This document shows, piece by piece, positions 5,101-7,365 of a stretch of DNA of 7,365 nt. How positions within the stretch are numbered: the stretch's first letter is position 1; every line of letters starts with the position of its first letter. Origin of the DNA: Oscillospiraceae bacterium (lineage in GTDB: Bacteria > Bacillota > Clostridia > Oscillospirales > CAG-272). The notes under the pieces are model-generated. The model saw only the letters and a list, made by a program, of their open reading frames with translations, was not told the origin of the DNA and did no database searches. Position numbers and translations under genes: made by a program. Location: the NCBI GenBank assembly GCA_015063655.1, contig SVTU01000072.1, positions 1-7,365 of the forward strand, in the 5' to 3' direction.

Positions 5101-7104
5101 ATGCGGATCATGATGGTAACGGACAGAATGGATTGCGGCGGTGCGGAAACGCACGTGGAGAGCTTGGCCTATGCGCTATCGGGGATAGGACACGAGGTGA
5201 CGGTCGCCTCGGCGGGCGGAAGGCTCGCCGAGCGTATGCGGCGGCGAGGCATCCGCCACATCACGCTTCCGCTGTCGGGACACGATGCGGCGGGGCTTGC
5301 CCGCTCGCTCGCCCTGCTGATGGGGGCGGTGGGGCGGCTTCGCCCCCACGTTCTGCACGCCCACGCCCGTCTGCCTGCGCTGTTGTGCCACACGGCATCC
5401 CGTCTTTTGGGTGTTCCCTTTGTGACCACCGTGCATGCACGCTTTCCCGTCTCGCCCCTGCATCGGCTGGTGTGTCGATGGGGGCGGGCAACTGTGGGCG
5501 TGAGTGAGGATCTGTTGCGGTATGCCGAGCGTGCCTACGGGCTTGATCCCATGCGGCTGTGTCTGATCCCCAACGGGATCGACACGGTGCATTTTGCGCC
5601 CTGCCGAGAGCGGAAGGAGGCAGAGCGGCGCATCGTGTTTGTCAGCCGTATGGATACCGATTGTTCGCTTGGCGCACGTCTGCTGTGCGAGATCGCCCCA
5701 AGGCTTGATCGACTTTGGCCCGGCGTGAAGATCGAGCTTGTGGGGGGCGGAGAGGCCTATGCCCAGGTGCGGGAGCTTGCCCGACGCACCAACGAAGCGC
5801 TTGGCCGAGAGGCGGTCCGTGCGGTGGGGCGTGCGGCCGATGCCCGCCCGTACGTGAGAGGGGCGGCCTTGTTCGTTGGGGTCTCCCGTGCCGCCCTTGA
5901 GGCCATGGCGTGCGGTGTGCCCGTGGTGCTGTGCGGAAACGAGGGCTTTGGGGGTCTGCTGACGCCTTCGGAGCTTGAGGGGGCGGCACGGAGCAATTTT
6001 ACGGCGAGAGGAGCTAAGACGCCCACCGCAGACGCCTTACTTGACAGCGTCGCACAGATTATTGCCATGACGGCGGCAGAGCGGGAGCGGCTTGGGGCAA
6101 GCCTGAGGGCGTACGTGGTACGCTATCACGACGTGCGCCGTCAGGCAGAGAGAACGGCCGCCTTCTACCGCCGAGCCATCGCCCTGCCCGCATACCGTCA
6201 TGCGGACGTGGTGCTTTTGGGATATTACGGCTTTGGCAACTGCGGAGACGATGCGCTCCTCAGGGCGGCGGCAGAGCGGGCAGGGCAGGCCTATCCGTAT
6301 GGTAATACGGTTGCCCTGACACGAACGGGACAGGATACGGGCTTCGGTGTTCGTTGCCTGCCCCGCCGCAGGGCGTTTGCCTGCCTGCGCCATGCGCAGG
6401 TGCTGGTACTGGGCGGCGGAACGCTGCTTCAGGACCGTACGAGCCTTGGCTCTCTGTTGTATTACGGTGCGTGGATCGCCTACGCCCGTCTGAACGGCGT
6501 GCGTGTTTGTCTGTGGGGGAACGGCTTGGGTGTGCCATGTACGCACGTGGGGCGATGGCTGATGCCGTACCTTGTGCGCCTATGTGACGAGCTTGGCTTG
6601 CGTGACGGGCTTTCGATGGCTTTGGCCGAGCGCATGGGTGTTGAGCGAGAGCGGATGCACCGAGAAGAGGACCTGGCTCTGTCGGTCTTGCGCCGATATG
6701 CGAAGGATCTGCCGCCTGCGGTGCGGAAGCGCCGCCTTCTCGTCGTGCCTTCGGGAGGACTTGACAGGGAAGCTCTTTTGCAGATGTGCCGCATGCTCCG
6801 AGAGGCACGGGCAAACGGCTATGAGGCAGAGGTGCTGGCGATGCATCCTGCCCGTGACCGTGCGCTCTCGCTTGCACTGTGCCGCCGCTTCGGCCTTGCA
6901 TACCGTGAGGCGGTCTCCCCCGAGCAGGCAGTGCGCCTCGTGCGCACCTCGGCGGGCGTGGTGGGCGCACGTCTGCATGCGCTTGTGTTTGCCGCCGCCA
7001 CCCAAACGCCCTTTGTCGGCCTCTCGCATGACCCCAAAATTCAAGCCTTTTGCCGAGAATATGGGATGAAGCATAGTGTCCTTGCGGACACTACGCAGGT
7101 ATGA
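5101..7104 (+). CDS. csaB: GT4 glycosyltransferase – CsaB-type polysaccharide pyruvyl transferase fusion protein
   Basis: The protein has 667 residues in two domains. Residues 1–362 are a GT4 (GT-B fold) glycosyltransferase: RIMMVTDRMDCGGAETHVESLA at the N-terminus, HAHARLPALL (87–96), PNGID (157–161), and donor-site SRAALEAMACGVPVV (262–276). Residues about 368–667 match CsaB-like pyruvyl transferases (PF04230): VLLGYYGFGNCGDDALL (371–387), LGGGTLLQD (437–445), LWGNGLG (471–477) and GARLHALVFAAATQTPFVGLSHDPKI (622–647), with His626 the likely catalytic histidine. CsaB adds ketal pyruvate to wall polysaccharide, often the ligand of SLH-domain surface proteins. The fused GT may build or lipid-link the same polymer; this is inference. 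ATG 5101 was chosen because GGGG lies upstream and the protein then begins at the Rossmann strand. Two oddities: the first Glu of the GT4 EX7E motif is Val259, and the C-terminus stops soon after SHDPKIQAFCREYG, about 50–60 residues earlier than usual. Confidence 0.88.
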   Translation: MRIMMVTDRMDCGGAETHVESLAYALSGIGHEVTVASAGGRLAERMRRRGIRHITLPLSGHDAAGLARSLALLMGAVGRLRPHVLHAHARLPALLCHTASRLLGVPFVTTVHARFPVSPLHRLVCRWGRATVGVSEDLLRYAERAYGLDPMRLCLIPNGIDTVHFAPCRERKEAERRIVFVSRMDTDCSLGARLLCEIAPRLDRLWPGVKIELVGGGEAYAQVRELARRTNEALGREAVRAVGRAADARPYVRGAALFVGVSRAALEAMACGVPVVLCGNEGFGGLLTPSELEGAARSNFTARGAKTPTADALLDSVAQIIAMTAAERERLGASLRAYVVRYHDVRRQAERTAAFYRRAIALPAYRHADVVLLGYYGFGNCGDDALLRAAAERAGQAYPYGNTVALTRTGQDTGFGVRCLPRRRAFACLRHAQVLVLGGGTLLQDRTSLGSLLYYGAWIAYARLNGVRVCLWGNGLGVPCTHVGRWLMPYLVRLCDELGLRDGLSMALAERMGVERERMHREEDLALSVLRRYAKDLPPAVRKRRLLVVPSGGLDREALLQMCRMLREARANGYEAEVLAMHPARDRALSLALCRRFGLAYREAVSPEQAVRLVRTSAGVVGARLHALVFAAATQTPFVGLSHDPKIQAFCREYGMKHSVLADTTQV

Positions 7105-7135
7105 TCGCCTGCGGCGCTCGATGTGTGCTTCGCAC
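7074..7135. repeat. cluster of three small hairpins at the 3' end of the GT4–CsaB gene
   Basis: Three consecutive palindromes occur: TAGTGTCC/GGACACTA around TTGC (7074–7093), CGCAGG/CCTGCG around an 8-nt loop containing the stop codon (7094–7113), and GTGC/GCAC around TTC (7125–7135). The first two encode the last residues of the protein. Their size and loops (CCTTGCGG, CTTCG) resemble the small hairpins of the array at 3270–3434. The cluster may be part of an inserted repeat. Confidence 0.65.
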
Positions 7136-7142
7136 GAGAAGA

Positions 7143-7211
7143 AAAGAGGACAGAGAGTGTTTAGCGTGTTCTCCGTTAAGGATAACACGCTAAACACTCT
7201 CTGTCCTCTTT
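7143..7211. repeat. 28-bp perfect inverted repeat between convergent genes, possible bidirectional terminator
   Basis: The arms at 7143–7170 (beginning AAAGAGGACAGAGAGTG) and 7184–7211 pair perfectly over 28 bp. The 13-nt loop can close a further three pairs (TCC/GGA). The T-rich ends are short (CTCTTT on the plus strand, CTCTTTTC on the minus strand), so it resembles a long-stem terminator shared by the two convergent genes, but is longer than usual ones. It begins with AAAGAGGACA, also present at 3351–3360. The stretch 7212–7270 holds only a weak nested palindrome (GGTAC/GTACC enclosing TTAAG/CTTAA, 7221–7253). Confidence 0.8.
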
Positions 7212-7270
7212 CTGTCGGTAGGTACTATTTTTTAAGCCGTCCTTAAGCGTACCTTCCTTTACGGGGAATA

Positions 7271-7365
7271 TTATTCCACCGAGAAGCGGTATTCGGTGGT
7301 GTAATCGTACACCTCGCCGGGGGAGAGGGTACAATCGGTGAAGTTTTCGTGGTTGATGCTGTCGG
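7271..7365 (-). CDS. aldose 1-epimerase-like protein (galactose mutarotase family), C-terminal fragment
   Basis: Only the last 30 codons and the TAA stop are inside the window. They read DSINHENFTDCTLSPGEVYD, then YTTEYRFSVE. The pattern of a polar loop, then L-x-P-G-E-x-Y, then a final beta strand Y-R-F-S is how aldose 1-epimerase/mutarotase-like proteins usually end. These enzymes interconvert the anomers of aldoses in the cytoplasm. The gene runs leftward, convergent with the GT4–CsaB fusion, and stops 60 bp before the 28-bp inverted repeat. With so little sequence, the subfamily and substrate cannot be told; another beta-sandwich carbohydrate-binding protein remains possible. Confidence 0.6.
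   Translation of the reverse strand, partial: DSINHENFTDCTLSPGEVYDYTTEYRFSVE

Noticed and set aside
6260..6970. 236-codon open frame on the minus strand
   Set aside because: It is a Pro/Arg/Ala-rich shadow of the GC-rich CsaB domain, as are the other long minus-strand frames in 5100–7100.
7105..7162. Frameshifted remainder of csaB after the stop
   Set aside because: The in-frame translation after the TGA (SPAALDVCFAREEKR...) does not resemble a CsaB tail and ends at a TAG within the inverted repeat, so replacement rather than a point mutation is more likely.

Overview
The window looks like a chromosomal segment of a Gram-positive Bacillota genome, most likely a GC-rich gut-type Clostridia. 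The evidence is a PadR–DUF1700–DUF4097 operon, a lipobox lipoprotein, a CsaB-type pyruvyl transferase (a wall-polysaccharide enzyme), strong GGAGG/GGGG ribosome-binding sites and sigma-A-like promoters with 17-bp spacers. TGA and TAG are ordinary stops. The lineage is an inference from gene content; no rRNA or marker gene is present.

Left part (1–1672, minus strand): one operon, read right to left, encodes a PadR-type repressor, a DUF1700 membrane protein and a DUF4097 adhesin-like beta-strand-repeat protein cut by the window edge. The genes overlap by 14 and 8 bp, so they are probably translationally coupled. Back to back with its promoter lies the promoter of a complete phosphoglucomutase/phosphomannomutase gene (1769–3184, plus strand).

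Middle (3185–3599): there is no gene, but the stretch is highly structured. It looks like a roughly 368-bp MITE-like element with 18-bp imperfect terminal inverted repeats. Inside are a 19-bp perfect hairpin, a mirrored array of AGTGAAGTT / AACTTCACT units separated by small hairpins of differing sequence, and a hairpin with a T7 tail that probably ends transcription for the convergent genes on both sides.

Right part (3600–7365): an AraC-family regulator (minus) is divergent from a two-gene plus-strand operon. That operon encodes a small lipoprotein of unknown function and a 667-residue fusion of a GT4 glycosyltransferase with a CsaB-like polysaccharide pyruvyl transferase. The CsaB half appears to lack its usual C-terminal end, and the coding sequence runs into a second cluster of small hairpins followed by a 28-bp perfect inverted repeat. 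The last 30 codons of an aldose 1-epimerase-like gene enter from the right edge on the minus strand.

Functionally the right half suggests synthesis and pyruvylation of a cell-wall polysaccharide, possibly under AraC control, next to sugar-phosphate metabolism (phosphohexomutase, aldose epimerase). The most novel material is the two hairpin-repeat regions and the GT4–CsaB fusion.
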